Shown here in pieces: positions 44,762 through 53,632 of a stretch of 64,000 nucleotides of DNA. Location: the NCBI RefSeq assembly GCF_000380565.1, contig NZ_AQYJ01000028.1, forward strand, positions 124,001 to 188,000, written 5' to 3'. The notes beneath the pieces are model-generated. The model did not search any database and was not told where the DNA came from. It saw nothing but the letters and a program-made list of their open reading frames with translations. Position numbers and translations under genes: made by a program. Source of the stretch: Microbulbifer variabilis ATCC 700307. GTDB lineage: Bacteria; Pseudomonadota; Gammaproteobacteria; Pseudomonadales; Cellvibrionaceae. The number at the start of each line of letters is the position of its first letter. Position 1 is the stretch's first letter.

Positions 44762-44967
44762 ATTTCCTGCGTTTGGGGTCGACGTCTGGGTTCGCAACAC
44801 GACAGACTGCGAGGGATTCCGCTACTATATTGCCGGTGAAAAGGTGGGTCAATCGCTCCACCTGCGCGGGCAATCACAAAATTGTCCTGAAAACACAAGT
44901 TCTTTTCCATGCTGCTGCTATTGCACGCATTGAATATATCCCGATCAAGAAAAATTGCACGGTAACT

Positions 44968-45522
44968 ATGACATCAGAAACCAACCGATTTGAGCTTCTT
45001 GCTAATGCTATTCTCTCGGCCGGCGGCCAGGCGGATCCCAGTGAACTGCACGGCTTTATCTGTGGCATATTGGCTGCAGGTGCGGAGCCGGACAAAAAAC
45101 GCTGGCAGCATGAACTGGCGGAACTTCTCGATTTGGAGGCTGTGCCGGCGGATTTAAACAAGGATTTTCTGCAATTAGCGAAAGAGAGCCAAAAGCAGCT
45201 CAGTGATACCGACTTTTCTTTCCGACTGGTGCTCTGTGACGATGACGATATTGTCGCGCGTACTCTTGCGCTAGGGCATTGGTGCGAAGGTTTTTTACAC
45301 GGTTTCGGTATTGGTAGTGCCAAGGGGAAGCTGCTTCCCACCAGCGATGAAGCTCTGAAGGACATTGGTGCAATTTCACAAGTGGATGCCGATCATGTAG
45401 AGGAGAGTGAGGAGAACGAACAACAGCTGCTGGAATTACAGGAGTACGTGCGCGTCGCGGTACTCAATATCTTCACCGAAGTGCGCGGCAAGCAATCCGA
45501 TAGCGGTCCAACTGTACACTAA
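44968..45522 (+). CDS. ygfB: UPF0149 family protein YgfB
   Basis: A 184-residue cytoplasmic protein of the UPF0149 family. The ATG at 44968 gives the usual length; the open frame further upstream is not coding. Typical blocks are ELHGFICGILAAG and ALGHWCEGFLHGFGIG. Pseudomonas YgfB is reported to affect a resistance-related regulator, but the molecular role is not settled. The stop overlaps the pepP start (TAATG). The order ygfB-pepP-ubiH-ubiI is conserved in gammaproteobacteria. Confidence 0.93.
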   Translation: MTSETNRFELLANAILSAGGQADPSELHGFICGILAAGAEPDKKRWQHELAELLDLEAVPADLNKDFLQLAKESQKQLSDTDFSFRLVLCDDDDIVARTLALGHWCEGFLHGFGIGSAKGKLLPTSDEALKDIGAISQVDADHVEESEENEQQLLELQEYVRVAVLNIFTEVRGKQSDSGPTVH

Positions 45523-46871
45523 TGTCCAGTAGCGGAAAAAAAGCGGTAATCAGCAAGACGGAGTATATCCGTCGTCGCGCCCGCCTGATGGCTGAACTGG
45601 CGCCAGACAGCTTGGCGATTGTCTCTTCGGCTGGTGAACAACTGCGATCCCGCGATACTTTCTTCCCCTTCCGCCAGGACAGTGATTTTCTCTACCTGAG
45701 TGGGTTTGAAGAGCCTGAAGCCCTGCTGGTTCTGGTGCCGGGACGCACCCAGGGCGAAACCCTGTTGTTTTGTCGGGAGTGCGATGCGGAAAAGGAAATG
45801 TGGGATGGGCCGCGGCTTGGCCCGGAACAGGCTGTGCAGCGGCTTGGTTTATCTGATGCTTTTCCGATAGGTGATCTCGATGACATTTTGCCTGGGCTGC
45901 TGGAAGGGCGTGAACGTATTTATTTTCCCATGGGACGCTATGCCCACCTCGACCGGCGTATTCGCAGCTATTTGCAAAATATTACCGAGGCTCCAGGCAG
46001 CAAGGGTGCCCCGGAGATGGTGGACTTGGATTACCAATTGCGTGAGTTGCGCTTGATTAAGAGCGCGCAGGAACTGCGTCTGATGGCGCAAGCGGCAGAA
46101 ATCAGTGCTACAGCACACCGCCGAGCCATGGCACGCTGCCAGCCAGGCCTCTATGAATATCAACTGGAGGCGACCCTGCTGCATTCCTTTGTCGATGCTG
46201 GTGCAAGAGAGACGGCCTACCCAACCATTGTCGGCAGTGGTCGCAATGCCTTGGTTATGCATTATTGCAGCAACCAGGCAAAGATGAGTGATGGCGATCT
46301 GGTGTTGGTGGACGCTGGCTGTGAGTATCGCGGTTACGTGGCGGATATCACGAGAACTTATCCGGTGAATGGCCGTTTTAATGGCGCACAAAAAGCACTG
46401 TATGAAATTGTTTTGTCCGCGCAGCTGGCTGCCATCGAGCGGGTACAGGCCGGCAACCATTGGGATGAGCCTCATATAGCTAGCGTTGAAGTAATTACTC
46501 AGGGGTTGGTAGATCTGGGGCTGTTGCAAGGCGACTTAGTGAGTTTGATTGAAGCAGGTGCTTACCAGCGCTTTTATATGCACCGGGTAGGCCACTGGTT
46601 GGGAATGGATGTACACGATGTCGGAGACTACCGGGTACATGGCGCCTGGCGCCAGTTGGAGCCCGGCATGGTGATGACCATCGAGCCGGGTATTTATGTG
46701 CCCTTGAACGACAAGAGCGTTGCAACAGAGTTTCGGGGAATTGGTATTCGCATTGAAGATGACGTGGCCCTAACTGGCGAAGGGGTGGAAGTCCTATCCG
46801 CCGCAGCGCCAAAGTCTGTAGAAGAGATCGAATATGCAATGCGTCATGGGCGGGATTTACTGACCCGCTAA
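45522..46871 (+). CDS. pepP: Xaa-Pro aminopeptidase (PepP)
   Basis: A 449-residue M24B metallopeptidase. The N-terminal aminopeptidase-P domain has FFPFRQDSDFLYLSGF. The catalytic pita-bread fold carries the metal ligands in VDAGCEYRGYVADITRTYP, the His in HRVGHWLGMDVHD, and Glu residues in TIEPGIY and RIEDDV. It removes N-terminal residues preceding proline. The start ATG overlaps the ygfB stop. Confidence 0.96.
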   Translation: MSSSGKKAVISKTEYIRRRARLMAELAPDSLAIVSSAGEQLRSRDTFFPFRQDSDFLYLSGFEEPEALLVLVPGRTQGETLLFCRECDAEKEMWDGPRLGPEQAVQRLGLSDAFPIGDLDDILPGLLEGRERIYFPMGRYAHLDRRIRSYLQNITEAPGSKGAPEMVDLDYQLRELRLIKSAQELRLMAQAAEISATAHRRAMARCQPGLYEYQLEATLLHSFVDAGARETAYPTIVGSGRNALVMHYCSNQAKMSDGDLVLVDAGCEYRGYVADITRTYPVNGRFNGAQKALYEIVLSAQLAAIERVQAGNHWDEPHIASVEVITQGLVDLGLLQGDLVSLIEAGAYQRFYMHRVGHWLGMDVHDVGDYRVHGAWRQLEPGMVMTIEPGIYVPLNDKSVATEFRGIGIRIEDDVALTGEGVEVLSAAAPKSVEEIEYAMRHGRDLLTR

Positions 46872-46939
46872 AAATAGCACTAAGAGTTTGCGGCTTACGG
46901 GCCCTTTACATTGATGGATAGAGAGCCTGGGGGAGTTTT

Positions 46940-48181
46940 ATGACTGAGGCAGGTCAACAATTTGATGTGGCTATCGTTGGTGGGGGTATGGCCGGTGCCA
47001 GTCTGGCGCTTATGCTGGCACATTTTTGCCCTCAGCTGAGTGTTGCACTGCTGGAACAGAGAGCGCTACCTGATGCCTCTGCCAGTGTCCAGTTGCCCAG
47101 CTTTGACACCCGCGCCACAGCTATCGCCGCTGGCAGCTTACAGTTATTCCAACAGCTGGGTTTGTGGTCCGCCTTACGTGAATATTGTGCGCCCATCCAG
47201 CGTATCCAAGTGAGTGACCGTGGCCACTCTTTTGGCGCATCTCTGTCCACCCATACACAGCAGCAAGCAAGCTTCCAGGGCATGCTCGGTGCTGTGATTG
47301 AGAATGCTGCGCTTGGGCCGATCCTGCATCGCGCTTTGGCGGATACAGCGGTGCAATTGTTGGCTCCCGCTAGGGTCAGCCGGGTTCGAATGGATTCCGC
47401 AGGGGCACACCTGAATTGGAGTGCCGCTGAGCAGGGCTTTCAATATAAATTGACCACCAGGTTACTGGTTATTGCCGATGGAGTGGAATCGCCCCTATGT
47501 CGGCAGTTGGGTATAGAAATTGATACGGTAAAGTACCAACAGAGGGCCCTGGTCACTACTGTTGGTCTACAGCGGGACCATGGTGGCGTCGCTTTTGAGC
47601 GATTTACCGCTTTGGGGCCTATGGCGTTGCTGCCTTTGCAGCAACGACAGGGACAACATCGCGCTGCACTGGTGTGGGCTTGTCCAGAGAATGAGGCGGT
47701 AGCCCTCTTTACGCTGTCGGAGGAGGAGCGCCTGTTGCGTCTGCAAGAAAATTTTGGCTGGCGTGCGGGCCGTTTTGAGCGGGCTGGAGCCCTACAGGGG
47801 TACCCGCTCAGTCTGTCCTTAGCGCGGGAGCAATGGCGCCGCAACCTGGTTTTGGTTGGTAATTGCGCGCACTTCCTGCACCCGGTAGCCGGGCAGGGGT
47901 TTAACCTGACTCTGCGCGACTGCTATGCCCTGGCACAGACTTTAGCGGGCGATCGACCTGCGCAGGGTTCAAAAGCAGAATTGGATCGCCTGCGGGCCTA
48001 TGGTCGATGTCGCAGTTTTGACCAGCAGTTGACTGTTGGGTTTAGTGACCAAATACCGTCACTATTCACATCAGAGAACCCCTTTCAGCAAGTTGTGCGC
48101 CAAATGGGTTTGCTCGGCCTTACACTGGTACCGCCGCTGAGAGCGGAGTTTGTCAGCCAGGCGGCAGGATTTGGGCTTTAA
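46940..48181 (+). CDS. ubiH: 2-octaprenyl-6-methoxyphenol hydroxylase
   Basis: A 413-residue FAD monooxygenase. It has the dinucleotide fold VAIVGGGMAGASLAL at the N-terminus, the DG motif LVIADGVESPLCRQLG and the second FAD motif GNCAHFLHPVAGQGFNLTLRD. These are the signatures of UbiH/UbiI/UbiF hydroxylases in aerobic ubiquinone synthesis. Order and similarity point to UbiH. It lies 68 bases after pepP and just before ubiI. The ATG is at 46940, with GGGGGAG upstream. Confidence 0.93.
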   Translation: MTEAGQQFDVAIVGGGMAGASLALMLAHFCPQLSVALLEQRALPDASASVQLPSFDTRATAIAAGSLQLFQQLGLWSALREYCAPIQRIQVSDRGHSFGASLSTHTQQQASFQGMLGAVIENAALGPILHRALADTAVQLLAPARVSRVRMDSAGAHLNWSAAEQGFQYKLTTRLLVIADGVESPLCRQLGIEIDTVKYQQRALVTTVGLQRDHGGVAFERFTALGPMALLPLQQRQGQHRAALVWACPENEAVALFTLSEEERLLRLQENFGWRAGRFERAGALQGYPLSLSLAREQWRRNLVLVGNCAHFLHPVAGQGFNLTLRDCYALAQTLAGDRPAQGSKAELDRLRAYGRCRSFDQQLTVGFSDQIPSLFTSENPFQQVVRQMGLLGLTLVPPLRAEFVSQAAGFGL

Positions 48182-48222
48182 CGGTGCCCTTGTGAGGGTG
48201 CAACAGCGGAATTGGCTTGAAT

Positions 48223-49458
48223 ATGAATAGACACCGTTTGGACTTTGCCATTGTTGGCGCAGGTATGGTGGGGATGGCCCAGGCCGCACTGTTGGCGGTG
48301 CGCCACCCGGATATGCGTCTTGCCCTGCTGGAGGCCTCCGAGGGGACTGTGCCGGAACCTTCCCAAAATTATGAGCCGCGGGTGGTGGCTTTAACTCAAG
48401 CTTCACGGGAGTTACTTGAGGAGGTTGGTGCCTGGGCGGAGATTTCTGCGCGCCGCGCCTGCCCATATGTGGAAATGCGAGTCTGGGATGCCGATGGCAC
48501 CGGTTCAGTAAGGTTTAACAGCCGCGATGTGCAATTACCAAATCTCGGCCATATTGTTGAAAACAATGTGATTGTTGCTGCTTTGAGGGCCCGGCTTGAG
48601 GCACTGCCGAATGTGGAGCTGGTCAATGGCTTTCGTTTGGAAAGTTGGTGGCGAGACTGTGGGCTTTGGCACTTACAGCCGCGTGGTGAGCAGCTCAATG
48701 ACATAGAAGAGTTGCGTGAGCGGGCCGAGATAGTGCGCACCCGCCTGCTGATTGGGGCCGATGGCGCTCGTTCTAAAGTGCGAGACCTGCTCCGAATTCG
48801 CTGCCAGGATACGGATTATCATCAGGCAGCCCTGGTATGTGTCGCTCGCTGCGAAAAGCCTCATCGCCATACCGCTTGGCAGCGTTTCCTGCAGAGTGGC
48901 CCCCTGGCATTCCTGCCTCTAGCTGGACTCGGGGATGACAATCACTGTGCCGTTGTCTGGTCGGCGGATGACCCACTCGCTCGGGAGCTGCTGATGTTGG
49001 ATGACCAGGCCTTCGCTCTGAATCTGGAAAAAGCTTTCGAAAGTCGGCTCGGTAAAGTCGAATCAGTGAGTGAGCGCTTTTCTTTTCCTCTGCGTGCTCG
49101 CCATGCGGAGCGCTATCATGGCCCCGGTGCCGTGCTGGTTGGGGACGCGGCCCATAGTATCCACCCTCTGGCTGGACAGGGCGTGAATCTTGGGTTCCAG
49201 GATGTGCGTGTTCTCACCGATGAAGTAGACCGTGCCTTGTCCCGCGGGCTGGAACCTGCACACGCCTCGGTGTTGGCGCGTTACGAACGTCGTCGCCGCG
49301 GGGATAATGCTGCAACCTTAAAAGCCATGAGTGCGTTTAAATCTCTGTTTGGTGCTGGCGATTTGCACTGGCGCTGGCTGCGCAATACTGGCTTGAGTAT
49401 GGTGGACGCCAGCCCCATGTTAAAAAAGCGTATCATTCTGCGGGCCATGGCGGTGTAG
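48223..49458 (+). CDS. ubiI: 2-octaprenylphenol hydroxylase UbiI
   Basis: A 411-residue FAD monooxygenase paralogous to its neighbour. Motifs are FAIVGAGMVGMAQA, LIGADGARSKVRDLL and GDAAHSIHPLAGQGVNLGFQD. The ATG at 48223 is used; an in-frame TTG two codons earlier is less likely. UbiI (formerly VisC) hydroxylates the C5 position in ubiquinone synthesis, and the pair ubiH-ubiI is conserved in gammaproteobacteria. Assignment between UbiI and UbiF/UbiL rests on position. Confidence 0.9.
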   Translation: MNRHRLDFAIVGAGMVGMAQAALLAVRHPDMRLALLEASEGTVPEPSQNYEPRVVALTQASRELLEEVGAWAEISARRACPYVEMRVWDADGTGSVRFNSRDVQLPNLGHIVENNVIVAALRARLEALPNVELVNGFRLESWWRDCGLWHLQPRGEQLNDIEELRERAEIVRTRLLIGADGARSKVRDLLRIRCQDTDYHQAALVCVARCEKPHRHTAWQRFLQSGPLAFLPLAGLGDDNHCAVVWSADDPLARELLMLDDQAFALNLEKAFESRLGKVESVSERFSFPLRARHAERYHGPGAVLVGDAAHSIHPLAGQGVNLGFQDVRVLTDEVDRALSRGLEPAHASVLARYERRRRGDNAATLKAMSAFKSLFGAGDLHWRWLRNTGLSMVDASPMLKKRIILRAMAV

Positions 49459-49565
49459 TGAGAGCTTGCCCCTTGTAATTGCCGTTAAAATATAGCGCCG
49501 TTAAGTGCAAAAGGGCCCGTTGGAATGAGTGATGTCAGGCAATCCAATTAGAAGGGTTTACCGAT

Positions 49566-50528
49566 TTGAGCCAGTGGTTAGTTATTTATTCCTTTCCTCT
49601 TTCGAAGGATCTCTGTGCACTGGCGCATTTTATTCAACGTTATCAACTGCCGTTGCGAATCGTTGAGGAGAAAAACCGGCAGCAGATAATGACCTTTGAT
49701 GGCAACCTAGCAGAAGTACTTAAACCCCTGCTGCAGCGCTGGGATGCTGGTGAAGTTGACCTCGACAGGGTCCAGTTACAAGCTGCTCAGCCAAATGGTG
49801 CGCCTGATTCGGCAGTTGAAGCGAATGATCCCGAGACGGAATCAGCGCATCAACCTAAAAAAAATGTATCGTCTGAACAGGCACATAACCAAGTCTCAGT
49901 GTTACCAAGTTTTCCCCTGGATAAGACACCAGTCAGCCTCTTGTTGATTGCACTATGTTTTGTTGGCTGGTTTCTGCAAGCGAATAATTTTTCCAGTGCT
50001 TTGCTGATCTACCCGGATCAAACGGGCAATCCTCTCTCAGATTCCTCTCTTGCCTGGCATCTACAAAATGGGCAGTGGTGGCGGTTGTTGACACCAGCTA
50101 TTGTGCACTTTTCCCTGCCCCATGCTTTGTTCAATGCTCTGGGTATTTGGATATTAGGTCGGCCATTGGAAGCCCGGGGTGGCAGCCTCATGTATACGTT
50201 GCTGGTACTTATCGGGGCTATCGCCTCCAATCTTTCCCAGTATTTGTGGGAGCCGAGGGTTCTTTTTGGTGGTATGTCTGGAGTGGTGTATGGCCTTGTA
50301 GGGTTTGCTTTGGTAGTGCAGCGTTTTCAGCCAGCATGGCGTGATATTCCCGTAGGTATTATCACCGTGGCTTTGGCTTGGCTGGTTTTATGCGCTTTGG
50401 GGGTTGTGACATTTTTCACCGGAGTCGGGGTTGCAAACGCAGCACATATAGGGGGCTTCGTTAGCGGCTTGGTCGTTGCTTTAGTGTATTGCGTTGTGGG
50501 CGGGGGGCGGAAGTTTATTCCAGGCTGA
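49566..50528 (+). CDS. rhomboid intramembrane serine protease (GlpG-like)
   Basis: A 320-residue membrane protease. The N-terminal ~85 residues form a soluble domain like that of GlpG (QRYQLPLRIVEEKN, LKPLLQRWDAGEVDLDRVQ) and are followed by an acidic linker. The six-helix core has the catalytic Ser in FGGMSGVVYGLVGFAL and the catalytic His in NAAHIGGFVSG, plus the HALFNALG motif in TM2. It cleaves membrane helices. The start is TTG at 49566, with GAAGGG 9 bases upstream; no suitable ATG is available. Confidence 0.92.
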   Translation: MSQWLVIYSFPLSKDLCALAHFIQRYQLPLRIVEEKNRQQIMTFDGNLAEVLKPLLQRWDAGEVDLDRVQLQAAQPNGAPDSAVEANDPETESAHQPKKNVSSEQAHNQVSVLPSFPLDKTPVSLLLIALCFVGWFLQANNFSSALLIYPDQTGNPLSDSSLAWHLQNGQWWRLLTPAIVHFSLPHALFNALGIWILGRPLEARGGSLMYTLLVLIGAIASNLSQYLWEPRVLFGGMSGVVYGLVGFALVVQRFQPAWRDIPVGIITVALAWLVLCALGVVTFFTGVGVANAAHIGGFVSGLVVALVYCVVGGGRKFIPG

Positions 50529-50701
50529 ACCGCTCCCTAAGGTGCACTTGCGTTTGTTGTTCCTGTTTTGATAAGTGGGGCCTTGTCCGGCTGTTATTGG
50601 CCCATTTGATAATATTTTTGCTTTTTTAGCTTGTTACAGGCTTGTTGTGTCGTTGGCAGTACGCAAAAATTCAATTCCAGTTTTTCTGTAACCAGGGATA
50701 T

Positions 50702-51817
50702 ATGCTTCTCTTAATTACTTATGTATTTATCGCTCTCGGTTTCTCCTTTTTGTGCTCTATAGCCGAGTCCGTCATTCTCAGTGTAACAACGCCCTACGTG
50801 CGACTATTGGAGCGCGAGGGACATAAGGCCGGCCCTCTGCTACGTAAACTCAAGGGGGATATCAATGCGCCCCTGGCCGCAATTCTTACCCTGAATACCA
50901 TCGCTCATACCGCCGGTGCTGCCGGGGCTGGAGCCCAGGCAACGGCGGTTTTTGGCAATCAATACCTGGGAATTGCCTCTGTGATCCTGACACTGTTAAT
51001 TCTGGTTTTTTCTGAGATTATCCCCAAAACCCTGGGAGCGGTTTATTGGCGTCAACTGGCACCATTTACTGCTTACGGGTTGCGGGGGCTGGTTTGGCTG
51101 CTCTATCCGTTTGTCAAAATGTCTGAAATGTTAACCCGCGGTCTCTCCCATGGGCCGACCCTGACCGGCTTTAGCCGCGATGAATTTGCGATTATGGCCG
51201 AGATTGGTGAGGCTGAGGGCCAGCTGGAACAGCGTGAGTCCAATATTTTACGCAATCTCTTTTTTACCCTGCGGGATCACTCGGTACGAGAGGTGATGAC
51301 TCCACGCACCGTGGTTTTTTCCCTGCCCCAGGATGCAACATTGGCTGAGGCTTATGAGGAAGTTGAAAAAGGGCGCTTCTCGCGTATCCCTGTTTATGAA
51401 AATCGCGATCCAGATTGCGTTGTAGGTTTTGTACTTAAACAGGAGCTTTTACTTGCTTATGCCAAGGGAGAGCGCGAGCGTAAGTTGGAGGATTTCCGCC
51501 GTGAGATGCTGATGCTGCCGGAAACTGCCACGATCTATCAGGCCTTCCAGAAAATGCTATCTCGTCGGGTGCAGATCAGCGCAGTGCTGGATGAGTATGG
51601 TGGCCTTGAGGGATTGATCACCCTTGAGGATCTTCTTGAGACCTTGCTCGGTGAAGAGATTGTCGATGAGGCTGATAAAACCCCTGATCGCCAGGAGTTG
51701 GCTAAGCGGTTGTGGCGTTGGCGCTCCAAAAAATATGGTCTAAAGGTGGACGAATCGGCTCAAGAAGAGAAAAAACCAGAAGAAAGCAATAAGGAGAGTG
51801 AGCGTCCGCGGGACTAA
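50702..51817 (+). CDS. CNNM/CorC-type membrane protein with CBS domains
   Basis: A 371-residue protein. The ATG at 50702 has AGGGA upstream and begins the membrane domain. The N-terminal DUF21 (CNNM) domain has four hydrophobic segments (LITYVFIALGFSFLCSIAES..., VILTLLILVFSEIIPKTLGA). A pair of CBS domains follows, with VREVMTPRTVVFSLP, RFSRIPVYENRDPDCVVGFV and VLDEYGGLEGLITLEDLLETLLGEEIVDE. The C-terminus is charged. The short form lacks the CorC-HlyC domain. Family members are linked to magnesium/cobalt export or resistance. Confidence 0.9.
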   Translation: MLLLITYVFIALGFSFLCSIAESVILSVTTPYVRLLEREGHKAGPLLRKLKGDINAPLAAILTLNTIAHTAGAAGAGAQATAVFGNQYLGIASVILTLLILVFSEIIPKTLGAVYWRQLAPFTAYGLRGLVWLLYPFVKMSEMLTRGLSHGPTLTGFSRDEFAIMAEIGEAEGQLEQRESNILRNLFFTLRDHSVREVMTPRTVVFSLPQDATLAEAYEEVEKGRFSRIPVYENRDPDCVVGFVLKQELLLAYAKGERERKLEDFRREMLMLPETATIYQAFQKMLSRRVQISAVLDEYGGLEGLITLEDLLETLLGEEIVDEADKTPDRQELAKRLWRWRSKKYGLKVDESAQEEKKPEESNKESERPRD

Positions 51818-52020
51818 TCTATCCGCTCTTCATGCCACTTTTTTTACTACCGGTGGCACCAGCGGAATCTTTGACGGCCTCCGGCATTCTGCGCAGGTTT
51901 TAGTCCCGGCGGCTGCTAAGCTTGCTGACCATAAATGTCGCCGCGGATAGCCTGCTGGCAAGGTCTGTACTCAAGCCGCTAGAATACGCCGCTTCGGAAC
52001 CTGACGGACTGAGAATTAAG

Positions 52021-53109
52021 ATGGGAAACAGAACGCCTTTGTTTGACACACATGTCGCCATGGGTGGCAAAATAGTGGACTTCGGTGGATGGGACATGCC
52101 GCTACACTACGGCTCCCAGCTGGATGAGCATAATAAGGTGCGCACCGATGCGGGGATGTTCGATGTCTCCCACATGACCGTAGTAGATGTCGATGGGCCC
52201 GCTGCTCGCGACTACCTGCGTTATTTGCTGGCCAATGATGTGGCCAAGCTAGACGGCAAGCCTGGCAAGGCTCTCTACACTGGTATGCTCAATGACCAAG
52301 GCGGTGTAATCGACGACTTGATCGTCTACCTGCGTGATCCTGGTTATCGAGTGGTGGTGAACTGCGCGACCCGCGACAAAGACTTAGCCTGGATGAACAA
52401 GCAGGCAGAATCTTTTGATGTGACTCTCACAGAGCGTCCTCATCTTGCAATGATCGCTATCCAAGGTCCCAATGCAATCGCTAAAACCAAGGAAGTCCTG
52501 GGTATCGACTGGACTGCGGCAATCGATGCGTTGAAAGTATTTGAAAGTGTGGCCCGTGGTGATTGGTTTGTGGCGCGCACCGGTTATACCGGTGAAGATG
52601 GCCTGGAAATCATGCTCTCGGGTGAGGACGCCAGCGGCTTCTGGCGCGCTCTCGCCGATGCTGGCGTAGCGCCTTGTGGTTTGGGTGCTCGCGATACTCT
52701 GCGTCTGGAAGCCGGTATGAACCTCTACGGCCACGAAATGGATGAAGAGACTTCCCCACTGGTGGCCAATATGGCTTGGACCGTCGCCTGGGAGCCGGAA
52801 GGCCGCAACTTTATTGGCCGTGCAGTCTTGGAAGAAGAAAAAGCGCAGGGCGTTAAGCACAAGCTGGTTGGTCTGGTCCTGGAGGAGCGCGGTGTACTGC
52901 GGGCGGGCCAACAGGTGGTGGTAGACGGTACAGAAGAGCGCGGTATCATTACCAGCGGGACCTTCTCGCCGACCCTGGGTTACTCCATTGCCATGGCGCG
53001 GGTACCGGTCAGTGTTGGCGATACCGCTGAGGTGGAAATCCGCAAAAAGCTGCAGCCAGTCAGGGTGGTGAAGCCCTGTTTCGTGCGCAATGGCAAATCG
53101 GTTATTTAA
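52021..53109 (+). CDS. gcvT: glycine cleavage system aminomethyltransferase (T protein)
   Basis: A 362-residue T protein; the ATG at 52021 gives the normal start [11 protein letters not shown]. Signatures are [39 protein letters not shown] and [18 protein letters not shown], with the folate-site Asp in the GARDTLR region. It transfers the aminomethyl group from lipoyl-H protein to tetrahydrofolate. gcvH follows, after 66 bases; no gcvP follows here. Confidence 0.96.
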   Translation: MGNRTPLFDTHVAMGGKIVDFGGWDMPLHYGSQLDEHNKVRTDAGMFDVSHMTVVDVDGPAARDYLRYLLANDVAKLDGKPGKALYTGMLNDQGGVIDDLIVYLRDPGYRVVVNCATRDKDLAWMNKQAESFDVTLTERPHLAMIAIQGPNAIAKTKEVLGIDWTAAIDALKVFESVARGDWFVARTGYTGEDGLEIMLSGEDASGFWRALADAGVAPCGLGARDTLRLEAGMNLYGHEMDEETSPLVANMAWTVAWEPEGRNFIGRAVLEEEKAQGVKHKLVGLVLEERGVLRAGQQVVVDGTEERGIITSGTFSPTLGYSIAMARVPVSVGDTAEVEIRKKLQPVRVVKPCFVRNGKSVI

Positions 53110-53175
53110 GCGTCGCCCGCAGGTGTACGCGTTGGCAAGACAATAAATTCAGATGCTTAATCAAGGGATAACAGC

Positions 53176-53562
53176 ATGAGCGAAATCCGCAATGAACTGA
53201 AATACCTCTCCAGCCACGAGTGGGCGCGCCTGGAAGAGGATGGCACCGTAACTATCGGCATCAGCGATCACGCTCAGGATGCTCTGGGCGACGTGGTATA
53301 CGTTGAAACCCCCGAAGTTGGCAGCACCCTGGCTGCAGGAGATGAGGCTGGTGTGGTCGAGTCGGTGAAAGCTGCCAGCGATATTTACTCCCCCGTTTCC
53401 GGTGAGGTTGTCGCGGTGAACGAGGCTCTGGAAGACTCTCCGGAAACCGTGAATTCTTCCCCTTACGATGATGGCTGGTTCTTCCGTATCAAGCCCAGTG
53501 ACGTGAGTGAGCTGGACAATATGTTGGATGCCGAGGCGTATCGCGAGGAGTCAGCGGAGTAA
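53176..53562 (+). CDS. gcvH: glycine cleavage system H protein
   Basis: A 128-residue H protein. The lipoylated lysine lies in [17 protein letters not shown]; the N-terminal [36 protein letters not shown] region is diagnostic, and the C-terminal [14 protein letters not shown] closes the fold. It shuttles the aminomethyl group between P, T and L proteins. The strong terminator after it ends the gcvT-gcvH operon without gcvP, so P protein must be encoded elsewhere. Confidence 0.97.
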   Translation: MSEIRNELKYLSSHEWARLEEDGTVTIGISDHAQDALGDVVYVETPEVGSTLAAGDEAGVVESVKAASDIYSPVSGEVVAVNEALEDSPETVNSSPYDDGWFFRIKPSDVSELDNMLDAEAYREESAE

Positions 53563-53586
53563 TTACTTCCTGATCTCAAACAAAAA

Positions 53587-53615
53587 AGCCGCTGCCAAAT
53601 GCAGCGGCTTTTTTG
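53587..53615. terminator. bidirectional intrinsic terminator
   Basis: AGCCGCTGC and GCAGCGGCT form a 9-bp stem with A-run before and T-run after. It serves the gcvTH operon and the convergent ptsP gene. Confidence 0.92.
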
Positions 53616-53632
53616 TTTGAAGAGTATCGGAC

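Noticed and set aside
44722-44967. N-terminal extension of ygfB
   Set aside because: It overlaps the divergent coiled-coil gene and promoter region, and the ATG at 44968 gives the normal family length.
45849-46529. 226-codon open frame on the minus strand
   Set aside because: It is antisense to pepP, which has all metal-ligand motifs.
51818-52020. possible glycine riboswitch before gcvT
   Set aside because: The leader lacks the conserved glycine aptamer core and any tandem aptamer pattern I could find.
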